NCBI GenBank assembly: GCA_029747015.1
Contig: JAKOGI010000351.1
Coordinates: 129,501 to 193,500 of the forward strand
Source of the DNA: Carnegiea gigantea
Lineage: Eukaryota; Streptophyta; Magnoliopsida; Caryophyllales; Cactaceae
DNA: 64,000 nucleotides
Direction of reading: 5' to 3'
Below, in pieces: positions 34,971-46,064 of this stretch (the stretch's first letter is position 1; every line of letters begins with the position of its first letter). A program made the position numbers and the translations under genes. The notes beneath the pieces were generated by a model. It had not been told where the DNA came from, did no database searches, and worked only from the letters and a program-made list of their open reading frames with translations.

Positions 34971-35322
34971 TGAAGGTAGTTTAGCCATACCTGAAAAACG
35001 GAAGCGCGGATGTCCGGATCTTATAATTGCTTGACTGCTACCCACGAATTGGTGGCTACTAGAGTCACCAGTGAGCCACACTCTAAACCCGGAAACTTAG
35101 AGATGGTTAGGCTGAGAGGGAATCAGAGAGAATTAGAGGGATTCGCTTACTGTGTTGATTTCTGATTGTTGCGTTTTCTGTGTCTAATCCACATACACAC
35201 ACCCCATCTTATAGCTACATAATCCTGTAATTGATATCAGATTTAATGGTAGATTAATACATAGTTAATACATAATCCTGTAACAGATATTAGACCTTAA
35301 ATCACATATCTCTCTGCCAACA
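34971..35322 (-). repeat. 3' LTR of copia element 4
   Basis: 352 bp. Plus-strand start TGAAGGTAGTTTAGCC, end CTGCCAACA. About 270 bp match the other LTR closely. The last 70-80 bp (the 5' end of U3 in element sense) differ and contain a second ACATAATCCTGTAAC unit, a local duplication. Confidence 0.85.
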
Positions 35323-36289
35323 TATTCCCTCACGCTTCATACTGGGAATGGAGTGTGCAACCAAAATTAAACACATCGGTGTTATATCAAGTAACCATCT
35401 AACTGACATAACACTTCCAAGGAAAAACAATACCCCGAATCATTTAAGGACACCACCAATGGCATACACTGTCCCTTTATGCCTGATATATCAATTGATT
35501 ATATACTAAATATAATCGGCCGGGCTTGATATGGTGATGGGAAATGATTCTTCCTTAGACAATTGGAATAGTCCATCTTAGCATAACTGCTTTCCTAATG
35601 TGCTCTGCTGGACCGTACATATCTTAGCCCTTGGATAACATATTAAGGTAGCAACATCATACTTAGACTTCATATTATAACTCTAAGTCCAAGGGTATTG
35701 CCAATGAGGGTCACACGGTGACAAGGTTAAGGAAATTACTTGTCACCTATCAAATATGTCGACAACTAGGACACACAGTATGAGGGTGTGTCATGGCATA
35801 GTCCCAACCAAGCTGGGCATATCACTCTTCTATGCCATGCGAATTGTAAGTCTGGCTCTTACTTAAAAAACTAACATCAGTTACTAGTTTAACATACATA
35901 ACGTTAATCATAACACTCAAGATTCGGCTATAAGGCTTCAATATGAAAACTCATTTCATATTCGACTCCCTCGAGTCTCATCTTAGTCTCACTAAGGTGA
36001 CTATATTCTTCTATTCATACTCTCCTGATATGAGTAATCAATATTGCACACTTAGTGCCAATATGATTCAGTCTCATCCTGCCCGCTATTCAAGCGTCAG
36101 GGCGATTGCCTATGTAACAAGGCCAATCTGAAGCCTGGTGACATTACAATGTGCCTCACAATGTACTTATATATTTATAAATATCTAAAAAGAAACATCA
36201 TTCTTTATTCTATAAATATGCAATATAAGAGTACACATGTCCATTATACACTTAAATACATCCAAAAACTAAATCCTATGCAGACCTAA

Positions 36290-37740
36290 GCTCATCACAT
36301 GAGCTTTAAAAGCGTCTCTAGGAATAGGCTTAGTTAATGGATCAGCTATCATCCTACTTGTAGATATATACTTAATGGTAACTTCTTTCTCTTTTATGGC
36401 ATTTCGGATAAAATGGTAACCCCTCTTGATGTGCTTGGTCTTTCTATGGAACTTGGGATCCTTAGCAAACTAGATAGCAGTAGTATTATCACACATCAAC
36501 TTTACAGGATCATCAACACCAGGAGTGAGATTGAGATCCTGGAGAAAATTCCTCTGCAATATTGCCTCTTGAGTGATGAGGCAATAAGCAACATACTCTA
36601 CTTCCATAGTAGAAAGTGCTATGCAGTCTTGTTTCTTACTGCACCAAGATATGGCTCCTCCACCTAGGGTGAACACATATCCTGAGGTAGATCTAGACTC
36701 ATCCAAATCACCACCCCAATCAGCATCTGTATATCCTCTTAGCTTAAGATCCCCTCCTTGGTAGCAAAGCACAAGATCACTTGTACCACGCAGGTACCGA
36801 AAAATTCTCTTGACGGCTTGCCAGTGAGCAGACCCTGGGTTGCTTTGGTAACGACTTACCAAGCCAACCGCAAAACAAACGTCTGGCCGTGTACACAACA
36901 TGGCATACATTAAACTGCCCACTACACTTGCATAAGGAACGTTACTCATTCTCTCCTTCTCTTTGTCTGTCTTAGGGCACTGATCGAGACTTAAGGTTAG
37001 ACCCTTTTCAAATGGAGTGTACGGGTTTAGAATAATGCATTCGAAAACGTTCTAAGATTTTATTAATGTATGCTTCTTGACTCAGACCCAGAAGCTTCTT
37101 GGAACGGTTTCGAGTTATTTCAACGCCTAGGACATACCTAGCCTCACCCATGTCCTTCATCTCAAAGACAGAGGATAACCACTACTTAGTGGTTTGGATT
37201 ATCTCCATGTTGTTTCCAGCCAACAGTATGTCGTCAACATACAAAGTAAGAAACATAATCCCCTTTGTAGTTTTCTTGACATACACACAGTGATCTTCAG
37301 AGACCATGTTTAAGCCAAAAGAAATAATGGCTTCATGGAATCTGAAATACCACGTTCTGGAAGACTGTTTGAGAACATAGATGGATCTTTTAAGACGACA
37401 GACTTTGTCCTCTTGTCCTTTTGATACAAAACCAATAGGTTGATCCATATAGATCTCTTCTTCAAGATTTCCATTAAGGAATGCAGTCTTTACGTCCATA
37501 TGGAATAACTCTAAATCCAGATGAGCAACCAAGGCTAGAAGCAGGCGAACAGAGGCAATTCTCACCACAGGAGAAAAAGTCTCTTCATAGTCTACCCCCT
37601 CAATTTGGGTAAACCCCTTTGCCACTAAACGGGCATTAAACTTATCAATCGTTCCATCAGCCTGACGTTTTATTTTGAAAATCCACTTGTGTCCAATCGA
37701 TTTACGTCGGGGAGGAAGATCAACAAGTTTCTAAACCTTA
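36290..37740 (-). pseudogene. Copia element 4 reverse transcriptase and RNase H
   Basis: Minus strand, RT first: FTQIEGVDYEETFSPVVRIA, LELFHMDVKTAFLNGNLEEE, VCRLKRSIYVLKQSSRTWY, LTLYVDDILLAGNNMEI (intact YVDD), up to a stop at 37182. A stretch with a frame break follows. RNase H: VPYASVVGSLMYAMLCTRPD, YTDADWGGDLDESRSTSGY (Asp), CIALSTMEVEYVAY (Glu), LMCDNTTAI (Asp), stop at 36470, then HRKTKHI and MIADPLTKPIPRDAFKAH in the same sense. Only a few lesions separate it from a working frame set. The start of the RT domain (about 37740) follows an integrase-RT linker. Confidence 0.85.
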
Positions 37741-38940
37741 TTTCTCGCCATAGAGTCCATTTCATCCCTCATAGCTTCCATCCACTCTATGTGATTTCGT
37801 GAGTCAATAGCCTCTTGGAAAGAGGTTGGCTTCTCAATCTCTAAAGGAGTGCACAAAAAGATCTCCTCTTCGATTTGAAAATATCGTCGAGGGATTCTTC
37901 CGCATTCACTCCTCCGGAGTTGAGGACCAGTGCTAGTGTGTCCCACTGAGGAATTCCTCCCCCTATCTCTAAGAGGTATAGAATCCTCAACGGGTGGAGG
38001 ATCATTCCTATCATGCTGAACAACGGGACTAACCTCATGTTCATTTATAGGAGAATGAGGACGAACCTCATGATCAACTTGAATCTGCGGGCGAACCTCA
38101 GCATCAAGTTGATCAGGGTGATCCTCTCGATTAACCAACAACTGTACATCTTGCCTACTATCCTCGGTGGTGCGGTGAGTACTAAAATCCTCCCCCTCAC
38201 CGAGAGAGAGTCGGTCATCTAGCGGTAACTCATACAACGCTAGGTCGTTTTTGATTTCACCAATACTTGGGAACTCATCTTCAAGAAAATCCACATTACG
38301 TGAATCGACTTCCGTCATGCCACCATTAGGGTGTTCACCATACATAATGTATCCCTTAGAATGTTCAGGATAGCATACGAACACCATTTTGGTGGCCTTT
38401 GGACCAAGTTTCCATGTTTATGAGTTGGGTTGTGTCATAACCAGCTGAACCCCATGATCGTAAATGGTCTAAGGAGGGCTTTCTAACATGCCATAACTCA
38501 TATGGAGTGGCGGATACGCTCTTACTCGGCACACAGTTAAGGATGTAAGCTGTCGTAAGCAGCGCATCCCCCTAAAACCTAATTGGGAGATTGGCGTGTG
38601 CCATCATTGACCTAACCATGTCAAGCAATGTGCGATTCCTACGCTCTACCATACCATTTTGTTGTGCAGTGCCAGGGATTGTAAGTTGTCTGCGTATACC
38701 TTTTTCTTCACAAAATTCTTTAAACATATGTGAGAGGTATTCACAACCAGGATCAGTTTGAAGAGTCTTAACTCTCCGATCTAACTGGGTCTCAACCTTA
38801 GCTACAAAGCGTTTGAACACATCAAGTGCTTTATAGTGATGTGATAATAGGTACACATACCCATATCTTGAATAATCATCTATGAAAGTGAGGAAATAGA
38901 AACCCCATGACGTGCTTTCACATTCATGGGTCCACAAATG
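37731..38940 (-). pseudogene. Copia element 4 integrase core and linker
   Basis: The catalytic core (38937-38572) has FLTFIDDYSRYGYVYL (Asp), TLQTDPGCEYLSHMF (Asp; the usual GG reads GC) and QQNGMVERRNRTLLDM (Glu). The D-D-E triad is thus present, then a stop. The region 38560-38390 holds the C-terminal part with breaks. The 38387-37731 frame starts MVFVCYPEHSKGYIMY, then an acidic, Asp/Glu/Arg/Pro-rich linker, ending with SFQEAIDSRNHIEWMEAMRD, which leads into RT. Confidence 0.82.
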
Positions 38941-39725
38941 TTAGAGTGAATCAGCTCTAGAGGGCTTGACGCCCTTGAAGCCTTACCAGAAGGCTTCGTG
39001 GTCGCCTTGCTAGCTAAACATAACTCACATTTAGGTAACTTAACCTTAGTGACTTGGTCTAAGAGACCTTCTTTAGCTAGCCGACTCATCCTGTCTTGAC
39101 CAATATGGCTAAGCCTAGCATGCCACTTAATCGATTCTAAATCGGAATCTAAATGAGAGACAAAGACTGAATGAGAATTGTTATAAGGTTCATCTAAATC
39201 AAGTACAAGAACATCGTTCCTTAGTGTAGCATGGCCAAACACATTACCACCATATAAAATGTTCACACCATCATGACAAGAGGAAAAACCAAAATCGGAT
39301 TTCATTAAAGAAACTAAGGACAAAAGACAAGTCCGCACCCCAGGTGCGTAGAGAGCATCAAACAGGAGCAACTTATTTCCTCCTTTCAATGTGAGTCGGT
39401 ATGTTCCAACACCTAGAACGTCTTCTTCATTGCCGTTTCCCAGCACCACAGATTGTGAACCCACCGGATAGCGGTGAAAGTCCACGAAGCCAGCTCTTTC
39501 CCAAACTATATGTTTACTTGCTCCCGTATTTACAATCCAATTAGGAAAGGATTTTGCAACTAATACATGGGAATATACATATAATTCAAGAGAATGAGTG
39601 CAGAAAGGTACCTTCTTCGACTCAGGACAATCCCGAGCGTAGTGACCTTTCTTGCCACAGTTATAGCACTTCACACGCGCTATTTTTGTCTCTCCATTAC
39701 CTTTGGCCTTTTGTTTCTTAGCCAC
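38880..39725 (-). CDS. Copia element 4 zinc knuckle, protease and pre-integrase ORF
   Basis: A 281-codon open frame. Order: basic N-terminus KKQKAKGNGETKIARVK, an intact zinc knuckle CYNCGKKGHYARDC (residues about 20-33), and the protease region WIVNTGASKHI, where the catalytic Asp of D-T-G-A is Asn. LLFDALYAPGVRTCLLSL ends the protease. The pre-integrase zinc site HARLSHIG...CELCLASKATTKPS follows, then the start of integrase. Because of the Asp-to-Asn change the protease should be inactive. The frame is a segment of the original Gag-Pol, not an independent gene; its ATG is internal. Confidence 0.75.
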   Translation of the reverse strand: MAKKQKAKGNGETKIARVKCYNCGKKGHYARDCPESKKVPFCTHSLELYVYSHVLVAKSFPNWIVNTGASKHIVWERAGFVDFHRYPVGSQSVVLGNGNEEDVLGVGTYRLTLKGGNKLLLFDALYAPGVRTCLLSLVSLMKSDFGFSSCHDGVNILYGGNVFGHATLRNDVLVLDLDEPYNNSHSVFVSHLDSDLESIKWHARLSHIGQDRMSRLAKEGLLDQVTKVKLPKCELCLASKATTKPSGKASRASSPLELIHSNICGPMNVKARHGVSISSLS

Positions 39726-40101
39726 ACCAGATTTTGGCCTACTTTTCTAAGGGGGGCGGGAACCTCTCTTGAACTGCCTATCTCTAGTGTTCTTCTTGCT
39801 TTTAGGCCTATTGCCCTTGGCGATAAGAGCAACATTGGGAGTCCCGAACATTTTCAGGCGCTCCTCCTCCATTTCGAGGTGGCATTGTATCTGACCAAAA
39901 GTTTTCAAATGGTCAGAATGAGTCAAGACTGTCTTGACCTATTTCTAATGTGAAGGTTCATCAGGGAGAGCCCGAATCACATTCAGGACTTGCTCCCCCC
40001 TCAGAAATGTCTTTTCCAGCTGCCTTGAGATCACGAATTATGCCACTCATAATTCATAAATGCTCGACCACGGTTCGACTGGAATCCATTTTATAGTTTA
40101 T

Positions 40102-40527
40102 TCATTTCAATTGCAAGGTACGTAACCTTGTTTCGGATGTCTGTCCAAAACGGATTTTGAGTTGGTCCCACATATCCTTAGCTGTGGGATAAACCTCAAA
40201 TTCGCCAATCAGATCGTCATGTATGCAATACAACATTGTAAAGTGTGCTCTACGATCTTTCTTGGCCCAGTCTTGGTAGGCTTGTAGGCTTTCTTGATAC
40301 TGCACAGTAGTAGTATCAATAGGCTTACCATCTGTATCCTTGTCAGATGGTGGAAACTTGGCTGCCGTCAAGTGTTCCAACAAGTCTTTTCCTTCTAGAA
40401 GATACTGAATCTTCCGTTTCCACATGTCAAAGTTAGAACCATCTAACTTTTGACTAGTGGACAATTCAGTGATTATTGCGTTGTTATCTGCCATATCTAC
40501 AAGTATTAAAAGATGGACATTAGGCAC
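40102..40527 (-). CDS. Copia element 4 gag N-terminal ORF
   Basis: A 141-codon frame. The likely true start is the internal MADNNAIITELSTSQKLDG (about residue 12), a classic copia Gag start. It continues FDMWKRKIQYLLEGKDLLEH, DKDTDGKPIDTTTVQYQESL, and AKDMWDQLKIRFGQTSETRL, the UBN2-like Gag domain. A stop (TAA) near 40102 truncates it. Gag similarity continues with more stops to about 39920. The encoded protein would lack the C-terminal half and the zinc knuckle, which lies in the next ORF at 39725. Confidence 0.75.
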   Translation of the reverse strand: MPNVHLLILVDMADNNAIITELSTSQKLDGSNFDMWKRKIQYLLEGKDLLEHLTAAKFPPSDKDTDGKPIDTTTVQYQESLQAYQDWAKKDRRAHFTMLYCIHDDLIGEFEVYPTAKDMWDQLKIRFGQTSETRLRTLQLK

Positions 40528-42270
40528 ATTACTCTAAGCAATTAAATTATTATAAATTTCATCATTCATGTCATATGATCGAAAATTTCGCCAAGCTCAT
40601 AATCATTTCATACCATCATGAATTAGAAATTTAAATAATTTAATCACAAAATTTTCCATAAGAGCTCAATCATATGGACGTTCATAAAAAAAATTGTTAA
40701 ACAAATTAACGTTTACATAAATATCACACAGATATTATACCATGTCAAGCTAATTCATATTGGTAATAATGACTTGCATATAAAACAAATTCATATATCA
40801 TTATTAACCAACTCATATGTTGTTTGAAATATAAAACAAATTTATGTTTCATTTAGACATATGATTAATATTAAACGCATTATGGGTATCATTATTATTT
40901 GAAATATGAAACTAATTTTCATTTCCATTGGCATAAATATTAAACATATTAATATAATACCAATTTCATATATTCAAAACTAATTTGAACTATATGAACA
41001 TGAACCACATGTCACAAAGATGCTATAAAAATGTAGCCCAAGACATTTTCTAAAAAAACAGCCCAATTTTTTTTTTTAATAAATAACAAAAATGCCAAAT
41101 CAAGGCCATTTAAAGCTGATTTTCTCCAACCCTCGGCTCTACCTCTCTCTCTGGTTCTTTAACTCTCTGCCTCCCTCCAGAACTCTCTAACCCACGGCTC
41201 TCTCCTTCCAGAGAACTCACCTTTCTCTCTGTGGTTCTCTAATTCTCTACCTCTCTCCGGGTTCTGCTGATTCTCGACACATAGCCGAGACCACCATGAC
41301 CGGTTTTTGTTCTGGAACCTCGACAGTTCCATGGCAGCCATGGCCATCTTCTTCGACGCCAGACACCACTGCTAGCCACCACCACCACCCAGATGATGGT
41401 ACAGCCCCCCTTAGCCACCTTCAAGAGCTCCATCCCTGGCTCAACCACCAACCAAAACAACCCAAAGTCTACGCCGGTAAGTAGATCGGGCGCCGAAGTT
41501 TCAATTGACGCCATCCACTCGCCCAACGCGCCATCACTGTGACAGCGCGTGACCTACACGCGCGGCGGCGACGGGTTTATTTGGTTGGATTTTGGCCGGA
41601 ATTAGTAGATCGGGGGCCGGTTAAGGGTTTGGGAGGAAGAAAACCACCCAAAAGGGTTTTCGTCAACGGCGCGTGACTTACATGCGCCACCCCTCCCATG
41701 ACGTTGCTGATGGGTCACATAAGTTCCGTTCCACCCTTTTTTTTAAAGGGTTTGTCTGGGCATGAGAGAGGGTCGTGAGGTTTTGGGTTTGGGCCTAGGA
41801 GGTCGGGAACAGATCCAGTGTCGGGTCTCATTTATCTCTTTCAGCAAATGAAAAATCAAGAGTTCCCAGCATGATTCATGTGCAAAACTAAAAAACTTGG
41901 ATTTTTATGAGCATACAGTTCGTATATATCTTGACATGAAATATTAGAACTGAATGTATCATGTTATGGCATAACCAAAATATAAACACACAGTTTGATT
42001 ATTGATTATGGTCGAGAAATATTACTATAGAGAGATCATCATTTTGATACAATTTACGAAGACAACCATAGTTATATGTTTATTTGAGGCATTCTGGCTG
42101 ATTCACACAGAATTAGTTTAATCTGAGCAGAAATGACAGATTATCAAATGTGGCATTATCACATGTGAGCATGAGCAGATTAATAATTCGTATAAACACA
42201 TAGTGTTGCATATTCAGAATCATGCTCAATCATAAATAACTATTTTCGGGGCTAGCAACGAGCAAGTGTA
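40528..42270 (-). other. Long 5' leader of copia element 4, with a GC-rich insert-like block
   Basis: There are 1.7 kb between the primer site and gag, unusually long for copia. 40528-41090 and 41830-42270 are AT-rich. 41100-41820 is markedly GC-richer. It holds repeated CTCTCT/GGTTCT motifs, a proline- and histidine-coding stretch on the plus strand and two near copies of a GCGCGTGAC(C/T)TACA(C/T)GCG block (about 41543 and 41669). Short open frames exist on both strands, but none matches a family I know. It could be captured host sequence or leader structure. Confidence 0.5.
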
Positions 42271-42282
42271 GCTTTGATACCA
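42271..42282 (-). promoter_or_regulatory. Primer-binding site of copia element 4
   Basis: Minus strand TGGTATCAAAGC, one change from the usual initiator-Met tRNA site TGGTATCAGAGC. It directly abuts the 5' LTR and fixes its edge. Confidence 0.85.
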
Positions 42283-42283
42283 C

Positions 42284-42643
42284 TAAAGGTAGTTTAGCCA
42301 TACCTGAAAAACGGAAGCGCGGATGTCTAGATCTTACAATTGCTTGACTGCTACCCACGAATTGGTGGCTACTAGAGTCACCAGTGAGCCACACTCCAAA
42401 CCCGGAACCTTAGAGATGGTTAGGCTGAGAGCGAATCAGAGAGAATTAGAGGGATTCGCTTACTGTGTTGATTTCTGATTGCTATGTTTTCTGTGTCTAA
42501 TCCACATACACACACCCCCTCTTATAGCTACATAATCCTGTAACTGATATCAGATTTAATGGCAGATTAATACATAATTAATCCCCTTGTAACTACCGGA
42601 TTAATGGGGCAATTTAATCCTGTGTGACCATTATAGTTCAACA
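42284..42643 (-). repeat. 5' LTR of copia element 4
   Basis: 360 bp, plus-strand start TAAAGGTAGTTTAGCC, end AGTTCAACA, then the target duplication GTTCT. It matches 34971-35240 closely, but its last 75 bp (CCCCTTGTAACTACCGG onward) do not match the other LTR. Confidence 0.85.
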
Positions 42644-42648
42644 GTTCT

Positions 42649-43045
42649 AAATGAAGGGGGCCCTTGCACTCAAAAGATCATGTGTCTAGAGAGCTCATGC
42701 CGAGACTTCATCACACATTGGTGCCAAGCTGGCTCATGTGGACTTTGACCAGAGAAGTTCTGAACTGAAAGCCAGCCCTTGCATCCAAAGTTAATTTATG
42801 TAAATCTAGACTACTTCACCCCGCAGCATCAATAAACAATGTTGAAATGAGAGCCCTTCTGTTCACTGCTGACCTAGACATGTGCTTGGCAGATGTTCCG
42901 AATGAGATGAACCCACTTTACGTGCCAGCAATCAATAATCAGATTGAAGTCTTAATGGTGGTTTGCAAGCGAGATGTGAGGCAGCTTGGATGATAAAGGA
43001 TGACGGAGACAGAGCATCTTAGATGCTGCGGTTCACTGCTAGTTA
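42649..43045 (+). pseudogene. Ankyrin-repeat gene remnant B, first exon
   Basis: Continues PKVSLLNVL from 34945-34970, the sequence being split by copia element 4. Pieces in order: GPLHSKDHVS, PRLHHTLVPSWLMWTLTREV, KPALASKVNLCKSRLLHPAA, NNVEMRALLFTADLDMCLAD, NEMNPLYVPAINNQIEVLMV and GWMIKDDGD. These line up with successive ankyrin repeats of plant ankyrin-PGG (BDA1-like) proteins and with remnant A (16009-16440), with which it shares ALA/SLA..KV.L.KS and NVEM. The longest open stretch starts at 42847. Stops and frame changes show it is a pseudogene. The PGG exon lies at 47655 beyond copia element 5. Confidence 0.7.
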
Positions 43046-43259
43046 ACATCAGAAAGCAACACAATTCTCTCATTCGAATTAATGGCAGGATCTATGGGAT
43101 GTCCTGTTGGCCACATCAGCTAGCTTGAAGTCACAAACCAGTGGTTCCTTAGTCATCAGCAAACATATTTTAATGCTTTTAAGCTTTAACTTTCTTTCGT
43201 TTTTGCTAATTTAGTGAGTCACAGTTAACTGTTTTTGACTCCCTTGAGATAGGCTAACT
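43046..43259. other. Probable intron remnant of ankyrin pseudogene B
   Basis: AT-rich stretch between the exon-1 similarity and the left LTR of copia element 5. No other feature is seen. Confidence 0.4.
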
Positions 43260-43458
43260 TGCTATAAAAGTAGATGATTAACAACAGCTCGAAGTGCCAT
43301 ATTTATAGGCTTAACAAAATAGCAAATCAACAACTAGTTAGCTAATTATAAGGAGCATATTCAGCTTACTGAAAAATATGGCATAAGCCACTAGAAACAT
43401 GAAAGAAAAATCCTAACAACCTGTCACTTCACAACTATCTCTGAATCAGTCTTCAACA
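43260..43458 (-). repeat. 3' LTR of copia element 5 (shortened)
   Basis: 199 bp, plus-strand start TGCTATAAAAGTAGATG and end CTTCAACA. It lacks about 65 bp that follow TGCTA in the partner LTR, so it carries an internal deletion next to its outer end. Confidence 0.75.
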
Positions 43459-44830
43459 CTCCCCTTTAATTCGAAGTCACACACGCCGAGCTGACTTCTG
43501 AGATAGCTGAATTTCTCTTTTGGCAGGACCTTGGTTAGTATATCAGCTAGCTTCTCCTGAGTGCTACAGTATTTCATGATTATTTCCCTTTTGGCTACCA
43601 AATCACGAATAAAATAATAGCGAATATCGATATGCTTTGTTCTACTGTGGAACGTTGGGTTATTTGTCATGGAAATGGTTGCTTTGTTATAATAAAATAT
43701 CTCTGTTGGTTCCTTCTGCTCTCCTCGAAGGTCTGCCAACATTCTTCTGAGCCAAATAGCTTGGCAGGCTACTGAAGTTACTATAATATTTTCAACTTCT
43801 GAACTTGATAATGACTGTACCCTGCTTTTTCAAGCTCTAAGTCATCACACCTGATTCTAGAGTAAAAACATTTGCTGAAAAACTTCATCTATCATCCAAT
43901 GAGCTTGCCCAGTCACTATCTATGAATCCAGATAATTTGAATGCAAAAACTTTGGAGTATAGAACAACAAACTCCAAAGTTCCAGTAATGTAACAAAAGA
44001 CCCTCTTTGCTGCCCCATAATGTGTCTTTGGGGGCTATTGCCTAAATCTGTAAATTACAACAACAGAAAATGCAATTTCGGGTCTGGTGTGAGTTAGCTA
44101 AATTAAACCATCCACCAAGTTTTGAACCTTCTAACCTCTGTCATCTCTTCTCCATCATCTTGTTGCAATTCCTTATTCGTATTCAAAAATGTAGCTACAG
44201 GCTTGCAGTTAAGCATGCCAAATTTACTGAGCAGATTCATAGCATACTTCTTTTGTGGAATAAAAATTCCATCTTTAGCTTGTTGTACTTCAAAGCCAAG
44301 GAAATAATGCAATAAACCCATATCTCCCTTTTTCACATAAAGCGTGGGCTTGTTGTCACTTCTCAAATAACCATTCTGTTGGAAATACCCATCAATTTCG
44401 TTGTACGAAGCATGGGGAGCCTGGCCTTTTTTAGCTTGAACACCTTTGGTTCATTTCCCTCTTTCAAGAAACCTTCTGGTTGTACTATGTAAACTTCTTC
44501 TTATAAGTCTCCATTGAGGACTACAGACTTGACATCAAACTGATGAACTAGCCATTGCAATTGTGCAGCTAATTGAAGAACAAGTCTTATTGTTTTAAAT
44601 CTATCGGAGAAAATGTTTCTTTGACATCAACACCATACTGATGTACATACCCTTTTTCCACAAGTCGAGCTTTGTGCTTGTGTATGCTTCCATCTGCTGC
44701 AAACTTTGTCTTGAATATCCACTTCAAGCCAACTGCATTTTTGTCTGTTGGTAGATCTATCATCACCTGTGTTCCATTCTTTTCTGTAGCTTTCATTTCT
44801 TCTACTATTGCTTGCTGCTATTCTTCCTTT
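43446..44830 (-). pseudogene. Copia element 5 reverse transcriptase and RNase H remnants
   Basis: RT N-terminal block AVGLKWIFKTKFAADGSIHK with KARLVEKGYVHQYGVD (44796-44587). After a break comes NKPTLYVKKGDMGLLHYFLG with FEVQQAKDGIFIPQKKYAMN (44366-44103). The section that should hold YVDD between TLYVKK and GLLHYFLG is missing, a deletion of roughly 40 residues. RNase H ends with SMTNNPTFHSRTKHIDIRYY and EKLADILTKVLPKEKFSYL (43742-43446). The polymerase cannot be active. Confidence 0.8.
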
Positions 44831-45089
44831 TCAGCTGCATTTTCATAACATATAGGATCTGAGACAGCAAGAGCAAACTGGGAGATGTGTCAGTAGATCT
44901 CAGATTCGGTTTTCTGACCCTTATTGATCTGCTCAATGAAATTTATTCAGGCGAGGGCTTTCCTAAAGTTGGAGATGAGCTGCTTCTGGTTGGTGAATTT
45001 GCTGATGGTGTCAGTAAGCTAGTAAGTGAAATTACTGGGCTGGAATCTTCCTGTTCATTTGGAAAAACTTCAACAATATGAACTTCTTG

Positions 45090-46000
45090 CTGCTTCTGTT
45101 CTTCACCCCAGTTCTAGCTTGTACACTCATCAAAAATTACGTCCCTTCTAATGATAATCTTACCACTAAAAGGGCTATATAGTCTATATGCTTTGGAATG
45201 AGTATAATAACCAATCAAAATGCATTTCTTAGATTTTTCATCGAGCATTTTACAAAAGTGAGAATACACCAAAGCATAAGCAACACACCCAAAAACTCAT
45301 AAGTGACTTACATGTGGTCTCCTTCTATGCCAAACCTCATATGGAGTCTCGTTCATGACAACTCTTGTTGGTGAGACATTCAACAAATAAACTGAAGTTG
45401 ATATAGGTTCTGCCCAAAATTTATTTGACAATCCCCTTGCTTGGAGCATGCTTCGAGCCATCTCCACAACAGTTTGATTTTTTTCACTGAGCAACTTCAT
45501 TTTGCTTTAGAGTGTAAAGGAGTTAACTCCTTATGAATGCCATTTTCTTCACAAAATAAATTAAATTCCTTGGATGCAAACTCACCATCTCTGTCTGAGT
45601 GAAGAACTTTTGATATGGCAGCCACTTCGATTCTCAAACATAGTCCTAAATTTCTGGAGTTTTTCAAAAGTTTCTGACTTGTTCTCCAGAAAATACACGT
45701 AACTCATGCGACTATAATCATCAATAAACAATAAGAAATAACGATTCGCCCCCAGGGACTTGGTTTATGTAGGCCCACCTAAGCCAGCATGAATCAATCC
45801 TAAACATTTAGAAGCTCTCCATGCTTTTCTAACAGGAGATGACTTTCTATTTTGTTTACCTAAAATTCATCCCTCGCATAAATTAGTAGCACCAAATTTA
45901 GGTAGTCCAAGAACCATACCTTTGTCACTTCACAAGCTCAAGCCTTTAATATTGAGGTGTCCATATCTCAAATGCCATAATTTTGAGTAATCCTTTGTGC
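45090..46000 (-). pseudogene. Copia element 5 integrase remnant
   Basis: The clearest block is KNQTVVEMARSMLQARGLSN with FWAEPISTSVYLLNVSPTRV and TPYEVWHRRRPHVSHL (45500-45297), the integrase C-terminal core. Upstream (toward 46000, minus strand) are pieces of the catalytic core in broken frames, and downstream a KCILIGYYTHSKAYRLY-like stretch (about 45170-45230). No complete D-D-E triad can be read. Confidence 0.7.
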
Positions 46001-46064
46001 TTGCAGGTAAGGCAAAACTATCCATGTCAGCCGAAGGAAACATTCTATTTGCAGTCATGTTGAC

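Larger units (their letters stand above)
34971..42643 (-). mobile_element. Ty1/copia element 4, complete, perfect target duplication
   Basis: A 7.67 kb minus-strand element with LTRs at 34971-35322 and 42284-42643. It is flanked by a perfect GTTCT duplication (34966-34970 and 42644-42648). The primer site TGGTATCAAAGC lies on the minus strand at 42282-42271, and the purine tract GCGTGAGGGAATA precedes the 3' LTR. Long segments of gag, protease, integrase, RT and RNase H remain open, so it is younger-looking than elements 1, 2 and 5. It splits the first exon of ankyrin remnant B. The U3 ends of the two LTRs do not match (see findings). Confidence 0.9.

Noticed and set aside
41159..41526. Possible host gene in the copia 4 leader
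   Set aside because: Frames on both strands are short and Pro/His- or Trp-rich with no family match. Kept only as a finding about composition, not as a gene.
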